From Candidatus Jettenia sp. AMX2 (GTDB lineage: Bacteria > Planctomycetota > Brocadiia > Brocadiales > Brocadiaceae): a stretch of DNA of 64,000 nucleotides. The stretch spans positions 2,967,043 to 3,031,042 of the forward strand of contig CP129469.1 in assembly GCA_030583665.1 (NCBI GenBank). The letters are read 5' to 3'. Shown piece by piece: positions 17,240-25,060 of this stretch (position 1 is its first letter; each line of letters opens with the position of its first letter). Both the position numbers and the translations under genes were made by a program. Under the pieces are notes generated by a model. It was given only the letters and a program-made list of their open reading frames with translations, had not been told where the DNA came from and ran no database searches.

Positions 17240-18184
17240 TTATGGAACGTATTTTGAAAAAACATAGTCATTTTTCTTTACGGCTGCATGACATACATAA
17301 CAACCACTGACAGGATCGGCAATCTTTGACTGTAGCGTGTTGCCATCGAATCCGTCGTACATCCATCCTGCAGTTTTCACTGCTTTTGGGTCCTTCTTCA
17401 TTGCCGCATACCAGAGAACATCGCCCTGGGAAATGATATTACCTTCCTGAACAGGATCATAGAACGCAATTACCAGCTGGCTGTCATTTGGGTACATCCC
17501 ACCTGTGCGATTCGCTTCGAATCCGATATCGTTAACATATATCTGTTGAAACCCATACAGCGGGCTGCTTTTATCCAGGATAACCCTTGAATTTGAATGG
17601 TGCCACGACCTGAAGCCGGCCGGGAATGAATAGCTGTCCGGATCAGCTTCTAAAGATTCTTCCTCGGGCAGTGTAATTTCACCTGCAAATTGGGTAAATA
17701 CAAAATCCTTATTCCTTTTAGCTGTATGACAAATATAGCAACCATTAACTGGATCATCTACCGTTGATTGTAGTGTCTTGCCGTCAAAACCATCAAAAAT
17801 CCATCCGCCGGTATTTTGCGCTGTTGAATCTTTCTTCATCGCTGCATACCAGAGAATATCTCCCTGGATAATAGAATTCTCTTCCATTACCGGTTCGTAA
17901 AAACCGATAAGTAAGATACTCCCTTCCGGATAACTGCCGCCTTTTTTATATGTTTCGAGAGCCTTACCGTTAACAAATATTTGCTGAAACCCATAAAGAG
18001 GGCTTGCTTTATCCAAAATAATTTTAGAGGTCCCATGTGCCCAATGTTTGTAATCCTTTGGGAATTCCAGTTGGACAGTCTCTTTTATAACAGGTTCGGT
18101 TTTCTTTGTCACAGTGTCTTTTGTCGTACATCCTATAATGCTACAGGTTACAACAACAGCAAAAACGCATAACATTCTTTGCAT
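17240..18184 (-). CDS. Lipoprotein with two cytochrome P460-like haem domains
   Basis: 314 residues. The N-terminus ends in the lipobox IIGC (Cys19), so it should be a membrane-anchored periplasmic lipoprotein. Two domains of about 120 residues repeat the same plan: a HWAHGTSK or SWHHSNSR start, LYGFQQI(F/Y)VN, ILWYAAMKKD, GWIFDGFDG, and a c-type haem motif near the end (CYICH 149-153 and CYVCH 295-299). This is the cytochrome P460 layout. Single-domain relatives oxidise hydroxylamine or bind NO. The tandem form and the nearby peroxidase suggest a nitrogen-oxide redox or detoxification role, by inference. Confidence 0.78.
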   Translation of the reverse strand: MQRMLCVFAVVVTCSIIGCTTKDTVTKKTEPVIKETVQLEFPKDYKHWAHGTSKIILDKASPLYGFQQIFVNGKALETYKKGGSYPEGSILLIGFYEPVMEENSIIQGDILWYAAMKKDSTAQNTGGWIFDGFDGKTLQSTVDDPVNGCYICHTAKRNKDFVFTQFAGEITLPEEESLEADPDSYSFPAGFRSWHHSNSRVILDKSSPLYGFQQIYVNDIGFEANRTGGMYPNDSQLVIAFYDPVQEGNIISQGDVLWYAAMKKDPKAVKTAGWMYDGFDGNTLQSKIADPVSGCYVCHAAVKKNDYVFSKYVP

Positions 18185-18547
18185 GCCTCCACCCCCTTTC
18201 TTATCGTAAAATAATAAGATTATATTTTACAAACGCATAAAGATGTTACTGTGAATACAACCCCCGCCATTCGTTATAGATAGCCCGTGGCATCGCTATT
18301 CATAATTTATCCCCCCTTTCTCTTATTGGTGATATATGCATAATTAATATGGGCATAATACCACTTTTTTACTATACTTCAAATTATATTTCTTTGTTTC
18401 AGTGAATATATTTAGTAGAGATACGATAGTCAAAACCGATTGGTAATCATATCAGGCAGCATTTTCAAATATTTACGGTAAATGCATCCGGATGCTTGTC
18501 ACATAAAACTTGACAAGAGGATGGCAAAAAAATATAATGGTGAACAT
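18185..18547. other. Divergent intergenic region upstream of lexA
   Basis: 363 bases between divergent genes. It is AT-rich, with polypyrimidine runs near 18195 and 18310. I see no clear LexA operator of a known type and no RNA structure. Promoters for the P460 gene and lexA must lie here, but I cannot place them. Confidence 0.4.
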
Positions 18548-19195
18548 ATGGTCACCAATAAGACAAAGCCTGTAAATTCTGTATTAACGAAAAAACAATT
18601 GGAATTTTTTTCGTTCCTGAAAGAGTATCTTCACGAAAAGGGTTATCCTCCGACGGTGCGGGAAATCATGCAGGGACTCGGACTTTCCAGTACGAATAGT
18701 ATAAAAAAGCATCTTGATATCCTGGAACGCAAAGGATACATCAGGAGGCAGCACAACAGTCCCCGGGCTATTGAGATTGTCGGAACAGCTTCCGGAAATC
18801 CGGAATTCAGGTCAATACCGGTTGTTGGGAGAATCAGGGCAGGCGTTCCTCATCCTGTTGTTGAAGATATTGAAGGCTATCTTTCCCTGGATCAATCGAT
18901 ATGCCGCAGTAATGATACATTTCTATTGCGGGTTGTCGGAGACAGTATGATTGATGCTCACATACAGGAAGGAGACCTTGTCCTCGTTAAACCCCTGCCT
19001 GTTGCTGATAATGGCGATATTGTAGTGGCCTTAATTGATGGCGAAGCTACCCTGAAACGTTTTTACAGGAAAGGGGATACGATACACCTGAAACCTGAAC
19101 ATCCGGCAATGAAACCCATTGTCATCAGCGAAGGCCAGGCAGATGTGCATATTATTGGAAAGGTTACTATCGTAATAAGACAACTGGAGAAATAA
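18548..19195 (+). CDS. lexA: LexA SOS repressor
   Basis: 215 residues from the ATG at 18548. Upstream in-frame ATGs (18482 and 18521) would add an atypical tail. The N-terminal winged helix begins LTKKQLEFFSFLKEY and has the family's PPTVREI. The autocleavage bond is A98-G99 in RAGVP, with catalytic S133 in GDSMID and K170 in ATLKRF, all present. RecA-stimulated self-cleavage would derepress DNA repair genes. A small gene follows after 17 bases, and dinB lies 1.5 kb downstream. Confidence 0.92.
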   Translation: MVTNKTKPVNSVLTKKQLEFFSFLKEYLHEKGYPPTVREIMQGLGLSSTNSIKKHLDILERKGYIRRQHNSPRAIEIVGTASGNPEFRSIPVVGRIRAGVPHPVVEDIEGYLSLDQSICRSNDTFLLRVVGDSMIDAHIQEGDLVLVKPLPVADNGDIVVALIDGEATLKRFYRKGDTIHLKPEHPAMKPIVISEGQADVHIIGKVTIVIRQLEK

Positions 19196-19212
19196 TCATT
19201 TTGGGAATAAGT

Positions 19213-19467
19213 ATGATTACAGAAGTCAACGAACCTGTAAAAGTGGGTGCTATTTTTGGTGATAAGAAAAAGAAACTGAGACCTGTCTGGTTTGTATGGA
19301 GTAACCAGGAGTATCGCATCAGGGAAATCACCTATATCTGGAAAGAAAGGGCAGGGGAAGCCGTAGTATACTATTTTACCGTCACGGACAATGTGAATCT
19401 CTTTACCATCTCATATAATACCGAAACCCTGATATGGACACTTCATTCGATAGAGATGGCTGGGTAA
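19213..19467 (+). CDS. Small protein following lexA, DUF6504-like
   Basis: 84 residues from the ATG; a TTG at 19201 is also possible. RPVWFVWSNQEYRIREITYI followed by a basic W-containing stretch and a C-terminal strand pattern (ISYNTETLIWTLHSIE) resembles DUF6504, small proteins often coded beside ImuB-type or Y-family polymerases. I assign the family with reservation. It starts 17 bases after lexA, so it should be in the same SOS-controlled transcript. Confidence 0.5.
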   Translation: MITEVNEPVKVGAIFGDKKKKLRPVWFVWSNQEYRIREITYIWKERAGEAVVYYFTVTDNVNLFTISYNTETLIWTLHSIEMAG

Positions 19468-19573
19468 TGCTCATTATTTTAAGGCAGGAAGAACATCATA
19501 TGAAGAAAACATTTAAAGAAGAATATCTTGATTTCCTGAATAAATTCCAAATATTACATGAAAAGCAATTCTT

Positions 19574-19989
19574 ATTTGAATGGTTCGATTGATACTATAC
19601 CACCCCTTCGGGGTTAAAAATCTTTTCTGTGGCTTTTACTATAATCATGACATCCCTTCGGGATTAAGCCAATAAATAACGACAGATCAACAATCCTGAA
19701 GGGATAAAATAATTATAACCCGTGAATAATTACAAACCAGAAGCTATCCCAAAACCTATTTTTACATCAGTCGTCCCTTATCAATGCTGAATATTTGCGA
19801 TCCTGGAAGCTTAAAATGGGGACTTTGGGATAGCTTCTAACAACCCCGGATGGGCGAAAGATTCTAATGGCTAATGAATAACCATAAACATCCTCGAAGA
19901 ATATGAATAAATAACCCCAAAGGGGTGGAATTATTATAGTTAACGAACAGCCAAAGACCAGCAACCCCGAAGGGGTGACATGATTGTAG
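19574..19989. repeat. 416-bp direct repeat, left copy
   Basis: It matches 20253-20668 at a constant offset of 679 bases with no gaps and only a handful of substitutions. It contains several copies of the short ACCCC/GGGGT palindrome and one 100-bp inverted-repeat element (arms 19739-19753 and 19824-19838, AGAAGCTATCCCAAA). Its last 78 bases occur a third time at about 20030-20109. No protein-coding potential; open frames here are repeat artefacts. Confidence 0.85.
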
Positions 19990-20252
19990 ATTAAAGAATA
20001 ATCATAAACATCACCGAAGAATATGAACAAATAACCCCGAAGGGGTGGAATGATTATAGTTAACGAACAGCCAAAGACCAGCAACCCCGAAGGGGTGACA
20101 TGATTGTAGGGATGAAATAAAAGAAGCTACGGCCGGGACATACACACAAATATACATACAGACTATATTTGCTGTAAACGGCAGGCTAAATCTGCTGCAA
20201 AAACCCTGGAGTAATGAGGTATTTAAATATATGGCAGGCATCATCAAAAACA

Positions 20253-20668
20253 ATTTGAATGGTTCGATTGATACTATACCACCCCTTCGGGGTTAAAAAT
20301 CTTTTCTGTGGCTTTTACTATAATCATGACATCCCTTCGGGATTAAGCCAATAAATAACGACAGATCAACAATCCTGAAGGGGTAAAATAATTATAACCC
20401 GTGAATAATTACAAACCAGAAGCTATCCCAAAACCTATTTTTACATCAGTCGTCCCTTATCAATGCTGAATATTTGCGATCCTGGAAGCTTAAAATGGGG
20501 ATTTTGGGATAGCTTCTAACAACCCCGGATGGGCGAAAGATTCTAATGGCTAATGAATAACTATAAACATCCTCGAAGAATATGAATAAATAACCCCAAA
20601 GGGGTGGAATGATTATAGTTAATGAACAGCCAAAGACCAGCAACCCCGAAGGGGTGACATGATTGTAG
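20253..20668. repeat. 416-bp direct repeat, right copy
   Basis: Second copy of the block at 19574-19989, including its own 100-bp inverted-repeat element (arms 20418-20432 and 20503-20517). The near identity implies recent duplication or ongoing conversion. The two copies bracket about 260 bases that include the third partial copy. The pair can recombine and change the lexA-dinB spacing. Confidence 0.85.
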
Positions 20669-20739
20669 GATGATCATGGATTTCCTATGTCACCCCTTCG
20701 GGATTAGCCGAAAGAAATCGGGATTTTTACAGGAATATT

Positions 20740-21960
20740 ATGAACGAAAAAATCATTATGCACATCGACATGAATGCCTTCTTTGCCTCCGTAGAGCAAC
20801 AAGTTAATCCAGCCTTAAGAGGAAAACCTGTTGCAGTAATCGGCTCTAATGAAAGAACCGTGGTCACCACTGCTTCGTACGAAGCACGGGCATACGGGGT
20901 TAGGACCGGCATGACTAAATACGAGGCCAGGCGGTTATGTCCCCATATCATCCTTGTTCCGGGCGATACGGGCCGTTATACGGATACCTGCCGCCGGCTC
21001 GTAGAAATATACCGCCACTATACCCCTGTTGTTGAAGTCTATTCGATAGACGAGGCATTTCTCGATATCGCGGGTTCCCTGAAACTATTTGGTAGCGTTG
21101 AAACCATTGCAAAAAAAATCAAGACAGATATTTCTAAAAAACTTGGCAGGCTTACCTGTTCTATTGGTATAGCCCCCAATAAACTTCTGGCAAAGCTGGG
21201 CAGCGATATGAAAAAACCGGACGGACTTGTCATCATACGGCAGGAGGATATTCGCAAATTAATGGAATATTTACCGGTAAAAGAACTTTGCGGTATTGGC
21301 CGGCAGCTTGAAAACCACCTTGCCGCCCTGGGAATTAAAACGTGTGGCGAATTGGGTCGGGCTTCTGCACAAACATTAAAGGAACGGTTTGGGGTTATCG
21401 GGGAGCGCTTAAAGCTCATGGCACAGGGTATTGATGAAAGCCCGGTGATTCCTGTGGAGCTGGAACCCGATGCAAAGTCCGTTGGGCATAGCATGACCCT
21501 TGATACAGACATAAGCGACAGGGAACTATTGGAACGTCATATCCTCCAGTTATCTGAAATGGTTGGCAGACGCTTGCGCCGTGGCGGCTATCTGGGGCGA
21601 ACCGTTGCACTTACCTTGCGTTATGCCGATTTCAGTACATTTACAAGGCGCAGCACTGCAAACATATATACGAATAATAGTATAGATATCTTTATGGCTG
21701 CCAAAACGATATTACATACAATACGGTTACAGCAACCGGTCAGATTGATAGGCATAAGCGTTTATAATCTGACAAGGAATCTGACACAAATACCGCTTTT
21801 CCGTGCAGACAGGGTGAAGCAGGCTGTTGCGCGGACAATGGATGAGATCAATGACCGGTATGGTGATTTTTGTATTACATGGGGTACATTAGCCGAACGT
21901 TATCACCATAAGAGTGTTATTTCTCCATCCTGGAGGCCTGGTGGAATCAAAAAATATTAA
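20740..21960 (+). CDS. dinB: DNA polymerase IV
   Basis: 406 residues. The Y-family palm motifs are IMHIDMNAFFASVEQQ (metal Asp10) and YSIDEAFLDI (Asp and Glu). A thumb with the helix-hairpin-helix GIGRQLENHLAALGIKTCGE and a little-finger domain complete it. It makes error-prone translesion synthesis past DNA lesions and is classically under LexA control. Here it is separated from lexA by a duplicated repeat block. I see no clear operator in the 70 bases upstream. Confidence 0.93.
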   Translation: MNEKIIMHIDMNAFFASVEQQVNPALRGKPVAVIGSNERTVVTTASYEARAYGVRTGMTKYEARRLCPHIILVPGDTGRYTDTCRRLVEIYRHYTPVVEVYSIDEAFLDIAGSLKLFGSVETIAKKIKTDISKKLGRLTCSIGIAPNKLLAKLGSDMKKPDGLVIIRQEDIRKLMEYLPVKELCGIGRQLENHLAALGIKTCGELGRASAQTLKERFGVIGERLKLMAQGIDESPVIPVELEPDAKSVGHSMTLDTDISDRELLERHILQLSEMVGRRLRRGGYLGRTVALTLRYADFSTFTRRSTANIYTNNSIDIFMAAKTILHTIRLQQPVRLIGISVYNLTRNLTQIPLFRADRVKQAVARTMDEINDRYGDFCITWGTLAERYHHKSVISPSWRPGGIKKY

Positions 21961-22106
21961 TCTTTACGATATCTGTTTCAAAATAGGTAGAGAAGCGTTA
22001 CTCCATGCTACATGTTGCATATCAAACTCTGTTTAGGACTTTTTGGACAACCCTCATTGCATTTGTAGCATTTAGCAAGAAATTGAGACTTAAGGAGGAA
22101 ATGACA

Positions 22107-22670
22107 ATGAAAAAACGAAAATGGTTATTCGTGGTGGCCATCTTTATTTCTTGTATCATTATTGCTATACGAATCATTGGTATGAGATCGTATTCTGATT
22201 CAGAAACAAGGATATATACAAAAGCAAAAGAGGGGCATGCCTGGGCGCAGAATATCCTTGGTGTAAGGTTTGCACTTGGTAAAGGTGTACCCCGGGACTA
22301 TGACATTGCAGTGTACTGGTTTCATAAAGCTGCTGAACAAGGATACCCCAGTTCAGAGACCAACCTCGGCGAGATGTATTATGATGGCAAATCTGTGTCG
22401 CAAAGCTATGAAAAGGCTGCGGAGTTGTTTCATAGGGCTGCAGAAAAGGACTATTCCCTGGCACAGTATTACCTTGGACAAATGTACTATGAAGGCGTAG
22501 GTGTTCCACAGGATCTTCTGACTGCTTATAAGTGGTTTAGCATTGCCCGTACTCATTCCCTTTTGGGTGAACCGGAGATTCTTTACACAAAAGAGAAACT
22601 GACCCCGGAGGAAGTAGAAAGGGCCAGGGTGCTTATCGGGGAGTGGTTAGAAGAACATCAGCATCGGTAG
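22107..22670 (+). CDS. Sel1-repeat protein with N-terminal anchor
   Basis: 187 residues from the ATG with AAGGAGG eight bases upstream, which rules out the in-frame ATGs at 22005 and 22101. A membrane segment (about 6-22) is followed by three Sel1-like repeats of 36 residues (for example AQNILGVRFALGKGVPRDYD and AQYYLGQMYYEGVGVPQD). It ends with a charged helix. It is probably a periplasmic protein-interaction scaffold. The gene stands alone beside the old end of the CRISPR locus. Confidence 0.75.
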   Translation: MKKRKWLFVVAIFISCIIIAIRIIGMRSYSDSETRIYTKAKEGHAWAQNILGVRFALGKGVPRDYDIAVYWFHKAAEQGYPSSETNLGEMYYDGKSVSQSYEKAAELFHRAAEKDYSLAQYYLGQMYYEGVGVPQDLLTAYKWFSIARTHSLLGEPEILYTKEKLTPEEVERARVLIGEWLEEHQHR

Positions 22671-22734
22671 AACAAGTGAAATCACTGACCTGATGGAGAA
22701 GAGATTAAGACAATGGTTTTGAACAGTTCAAACT

Positions 22735-22935
22735 TTAATCTTTATATCCCACATGGTTCAGATGAAACCCGCAAATTTTGCATGACGGAGGGTCTTTATC
22801 TTTGTGGATATATTGGTTGTTATATTCGTAGTAATCTCCTACTTTAGAGCAATAGCCAAAGGTACATGGCCGCCCATCTTCCTTGTGGTAGTAGGTATGT
22901 CCGCCGCATTTAAAATCAACCCATCTTTTTCCCAT
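22735..22935 (-). CDS. Small Cys-rich ORF running into a CRISPR repeat
   Basis: 66 residues with a strong ribosome site (AAGGGGG) and a start one base after the stop of the disrupted upstream gene, so the pair was coupled. It has six Cys residues, including CKIC and TFGYC, suggesting metal binding. The last ten residues (FHLNHVGYKD) are coded by the isolated CRISPR repeat. The natural C-terminus was therefore probably lost when the repeat became adjacent. Function unknown. Confidence 0.45.
   Translation of the reverse strand: MGKRWVDFKCGGHTYYHKEDGRPCTFGYCSKVGDYYEYNNQYIHKDKDPPSCKICGFHLNHVGYKD
22740..22768 (-). repeat. Isolated CRISPR repeat 2.3 kb beyond the array
   Basis: One exact copy of the 29-base repeat, in the same orientation as the array at 25061-31709. 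The five bases beside it (TTAAT) also precede the first array repeat. The 2,292 bases between hold the IS3-family element and a small two-gene unit. It is either the former far end of the array or a stray duplicate. Confidence 0.85.
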
Positions 22936-22936
22936 A

Positions 22937-23052
22937 TTATTCCCCCTTTTCTTGATAAAGTGTTTTCTTTACAAATTGTTCTTTAACCCAACCTGATCTC
23001 GTTATATGTTTTCCTTCTAATATTCTTACTTTTACTCTCCTTTCACGGAATG
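22937..23052 (-). pseudogene. 3' part of a gene split by the IS element
   Basis: Outside the IS end the minus strand reads RERRVKVRILEGKHITRSGW then VKEQFVKK, ending at a stop two bases before the next ATG. It resembles the C-terminal SH3-like strand of small membrane-anchored proteins. It continues the reading of the fragment at 24638-25019 on the other side of the element. Confidence 0.6.
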
Positions 23053-23093
23053 TGTCAATGAAAATTAGACATTTTTTTAAAGAATTTAGACTC

Positions 23094-24089
23094 TCACGAT
23101 AGTGTATTTTCCCGTTTTGGTTGATTAATCCATGCAGCCTGTGGTAAACGTGGAGGTTCAGGTACTTTTCCCTTGAACCGTTCCGGATGTTTTTCAAAAG
23201 CGGTCTTTAACACACGGCTTCGTTCTTTCACAATATGATCTGTACGTCCATAATGAACAGATTCGGGAGTAAAGAGTCCGATGCCTGAATGATAGTGTTC
23301 CGTATTGTACCAGAGAAAGAAATTCTTACAGAATATTCTGGAAGATTCAATAGAGGTAAAAAATCCAGGGAATTCAGGATGATACTTAAGGGTTTTAAAC
23401 TGTGATTCAGAATAGGGATTATCATTACTGACGTAAGGCCTGGAGTGGCTTTTTGTAATCCCCAGGTCAGAGAGCAGAAAGGCAACTGGTTTAGAAGTCA
23501 TACTTGATCCCCGGTCAGCATGAATAATCAGTTGTCCAGGTTGAATACCCTGTTTGTTGGCAGTCTCACGTATCAACCTTTCAGCCAGAGCCGCTTGTTC
23601 CCTGTGTGCAACCATCCAGCCGACCACATAGCGACTGAAGATGTCAAGGATCACATAGAGATAAAAATAACTCCATTTTGTTGGCCCTTTCAGTTTTGTG
23701 ATATCCCAGGACCATACCTGATTGGGAGCAGTTGCCAGGAGTTCAGGTTTCTGATATACGGGGTGACGTAACAGGTTTCTTCGTTCCCTTACCTCGTGGT
23801 GTTTTTCCAGGAGACGATACAGAGTTCTTACAGAACACAGATAGACCCCTTCATCCAGGAGGGTTGTATATACTTGCCGGGGAGACTTATCACAAAAACG
23901 CTCAGAGTGTAAGGTATCAAGTATGATGTGTTCCTCCGTGGGAGACAATGCCAGAGGTGGTTTTACCGTGATACGCCTTTGCTGAATATTTTTCTGGTAG
24001 TAGTAATAACTTGCCCGTGGGATGCCCAACGTTTCACAGGCATTTTTCATACGAATCTCTTTGGCAAGTGATTCAACGGCAAGCATCAT
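23094..24089 (-). CDS. IS3-family transposase OrfB (DDE)
   Basis: 331 residues. An N-terminal HTH_21-like region (CETLGIPRASYYYYQK) is followed by the retroviral-type integrase core. The DDE residues lie in WDITKLKG, IHADRGSSMTS and ESQFKTLKYHPEF. It ends with the C-terminal motif YNTEHYHSGIGLFTPESVHYG. It appears intact. It starts in the last four bases of orfA, so a coupled start or frameshift makes the active protein. Confidence 0.9.
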   Translation of the reverse strand: MMLAVESLAKEIRMKNACETLGIPRASYYYYQKNIQQRRITVKPPLALSPTEEHIILDTLHSERFCDKSPRQVYTTLLDEGVYLCSVRTLYRLLEKHHEVRERRNLLRHPVYQKPELLATAPNQVWSWDITKLKGPTKWSYFYLYVILDIFSRYVVGWMVAHREQAALAERLIRETANKQGIQPGQLIIHADRGSSMTSKPVAFLLSDLGITKSHSRPYVSNDNPYSESQFKTLKYHPEFPGFFTSIESSRIFCKNFFLWYNTEHYHSGIGLFTPESVHYGRTDHIVKERSRVLKTAFEKHPERFKGKVPEPPRLPQAAWINQPKRENTLS

Positions 24090-24574
24090 CTGTTTTCTCC
24101 TATCAGAGTGGAATGGATATTCAACATTTCTGAGATTTTTTTTTGAATCTCGATAATGGTTTCAGCCTGTTTGAGCCTTTGCTGAAGAGAATTAATTTCG
24201 CATTCAAGTTCTTTGATACGTCGTGCTGCCGGATCAGATTTTTTCTCCTTTGGTCCGCGTCGTTTTGGAGAAAGCGCCTCCAGGGTGCCACGTTCCAGTT
24301 GACGGCGCCAGGTAGTGAGATTAGACGAATAAAGACCTTCCCTTCTCAAGAGTGCTCCAATCTGCCCGAGATTTGTGCAGGCATCGGCCTCCCGAAGGAT
24401 GCGAATCTTATACTGTGCAGTAAACTTACGTCTTGCTGCTTTTTCTGACACCTCTGGGTCGGGGACACAATTGCCAGCAGGAGCGTTGGTGGAACCTCCG
24501 TTCGCCCTACGGGCTCTCTCCGGTTCCACCAACGCTTGTAAAGTATTTTCTTTGCTTTTCTCATTATTTTTCAT
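24086..24574 (-). CDS. IS3-family OrfA DNA-binding protein
   Basis: 162 residues. A helix-turn-helix domain (RKFTAQYKIRILREADACTN, GLYSSNLTTWRRQ) recognises the element ends. A C-terminal coiled coil (RRIKELECEINSLQQRLKQA) dimerises. A low-complexity N-terminal extension (about 1-45) rich in Glu, Arg and Ala is longer than usual. It precedes and overlaps orfB. Confidence 0.85.
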   Translation of the reverse strand: MKNNEKSKENTLQALVEPERARRANGGSTNAPAGNCVPDPEVSEKAARRKFTAQYKIRILREADACTNLGQIGALLRREGLYSSNLTTWRRQLERGTLEALSPKRRGPKEKKSDPAARRIKELECEINSLQQRLKQAETIIEIQKKISEMLNIHSTLIGENR

Positions 24575-24637
24575 AGTTGTTTTCCTCCTCGCCCTACACT
24601 AAACTATTACAAGGAAAATGTCCAACTATTATAGACA

Positions 24638-25019
24638 CTGAGGGTCATCTCCAAAAAAAAATCCACTTTGTCTTTCAATGACAAGTATTCTCGTTCCAAA
24701 ATCCACTTGAAATACTCTGCCTGATACCGCTAATAATCCTAAGGCGAAATCATCTTTTGTTACATGTAAGTTATGATAGAGTTCCCTGTCTGCTTCTCTA
24801 TCCGCTGCAACATTTATGTCTCTCCCCCATATAGGATGCTTTAAAACGCCTTTTTCTCCTATGGCTACTCTTTCCGATAATGGCTGTCTTGATGTTTTGT
24901 CTGTAGGCACAAGTAATATCATTAAAAAAATCATCACAATTGAGGCAATACCGAAATATAAAAAAATCTTTCCCCAGCTTGCAGGTTTAGCATCTATAAT
25001 ATTGCATATTCTGTTTCAT
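24638..25019 (-). pseudogene. 5' part of the IS-split membrane protein gene
   Basis: An ATG at 25019 with AAAGGA upstream begins MKQNMQYYR. A one-base shift near 24990 leads to DAKPASWGKIFLYFGIASIV, a transmembrane helix (SIVMIFLMILLV), then a periplasmic-type stretch ending GRVFQVDFGTRILVIERQSG at the IS boundary. With the 3' fragment it forms one small membrane-anchored protein of about 150 residues of unknown function. It is broken twice: by the frameshift and by the IS. Confidence 0.55.
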
Positions 25020-25060
25020 GTTATTTTCCTTTCTGTGAAATGTTATAATGTTTCATTAAT

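Larger units (their letters stand above)
23053..24637 (-). mobile_element. IS3-family insertion sequence
   Basis: 1,585 bases with imperfect terminal inverted repeats of about 24 bases. Both ends start TGTC and have GACATTTT at the same distance. It carries orfA and orfB of an IS3-family element, overlapping by four bases (ATGA). I found no clear target duplication at the ends. It sits inside a small gene at the old end of the CRISPR locus. Confidence 0.85.

Noticed and set aside
18185-18547. A LexA operator before lexA
   Set aside because: No convincing palindrome of a known SOS box type was seen, and the operator in this lineage is not known to me.
19767-20643. Minus-strand frames with GCSLTIIIPPL repeated
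   Set aside because: They are the translated 416-bp duplication and its palindromes.
23041-24650. Target-site duplication of the IS3-family element
   Set aside because: Bases next to the two ends (AATG and CTGA) do not match.
24629-24937. An intact 102-residue gene upstream of the IS
   Set aside because: Its last codons lie inside the IS end and its natural 5' end is out of frame. It is part of a disrupted gene.
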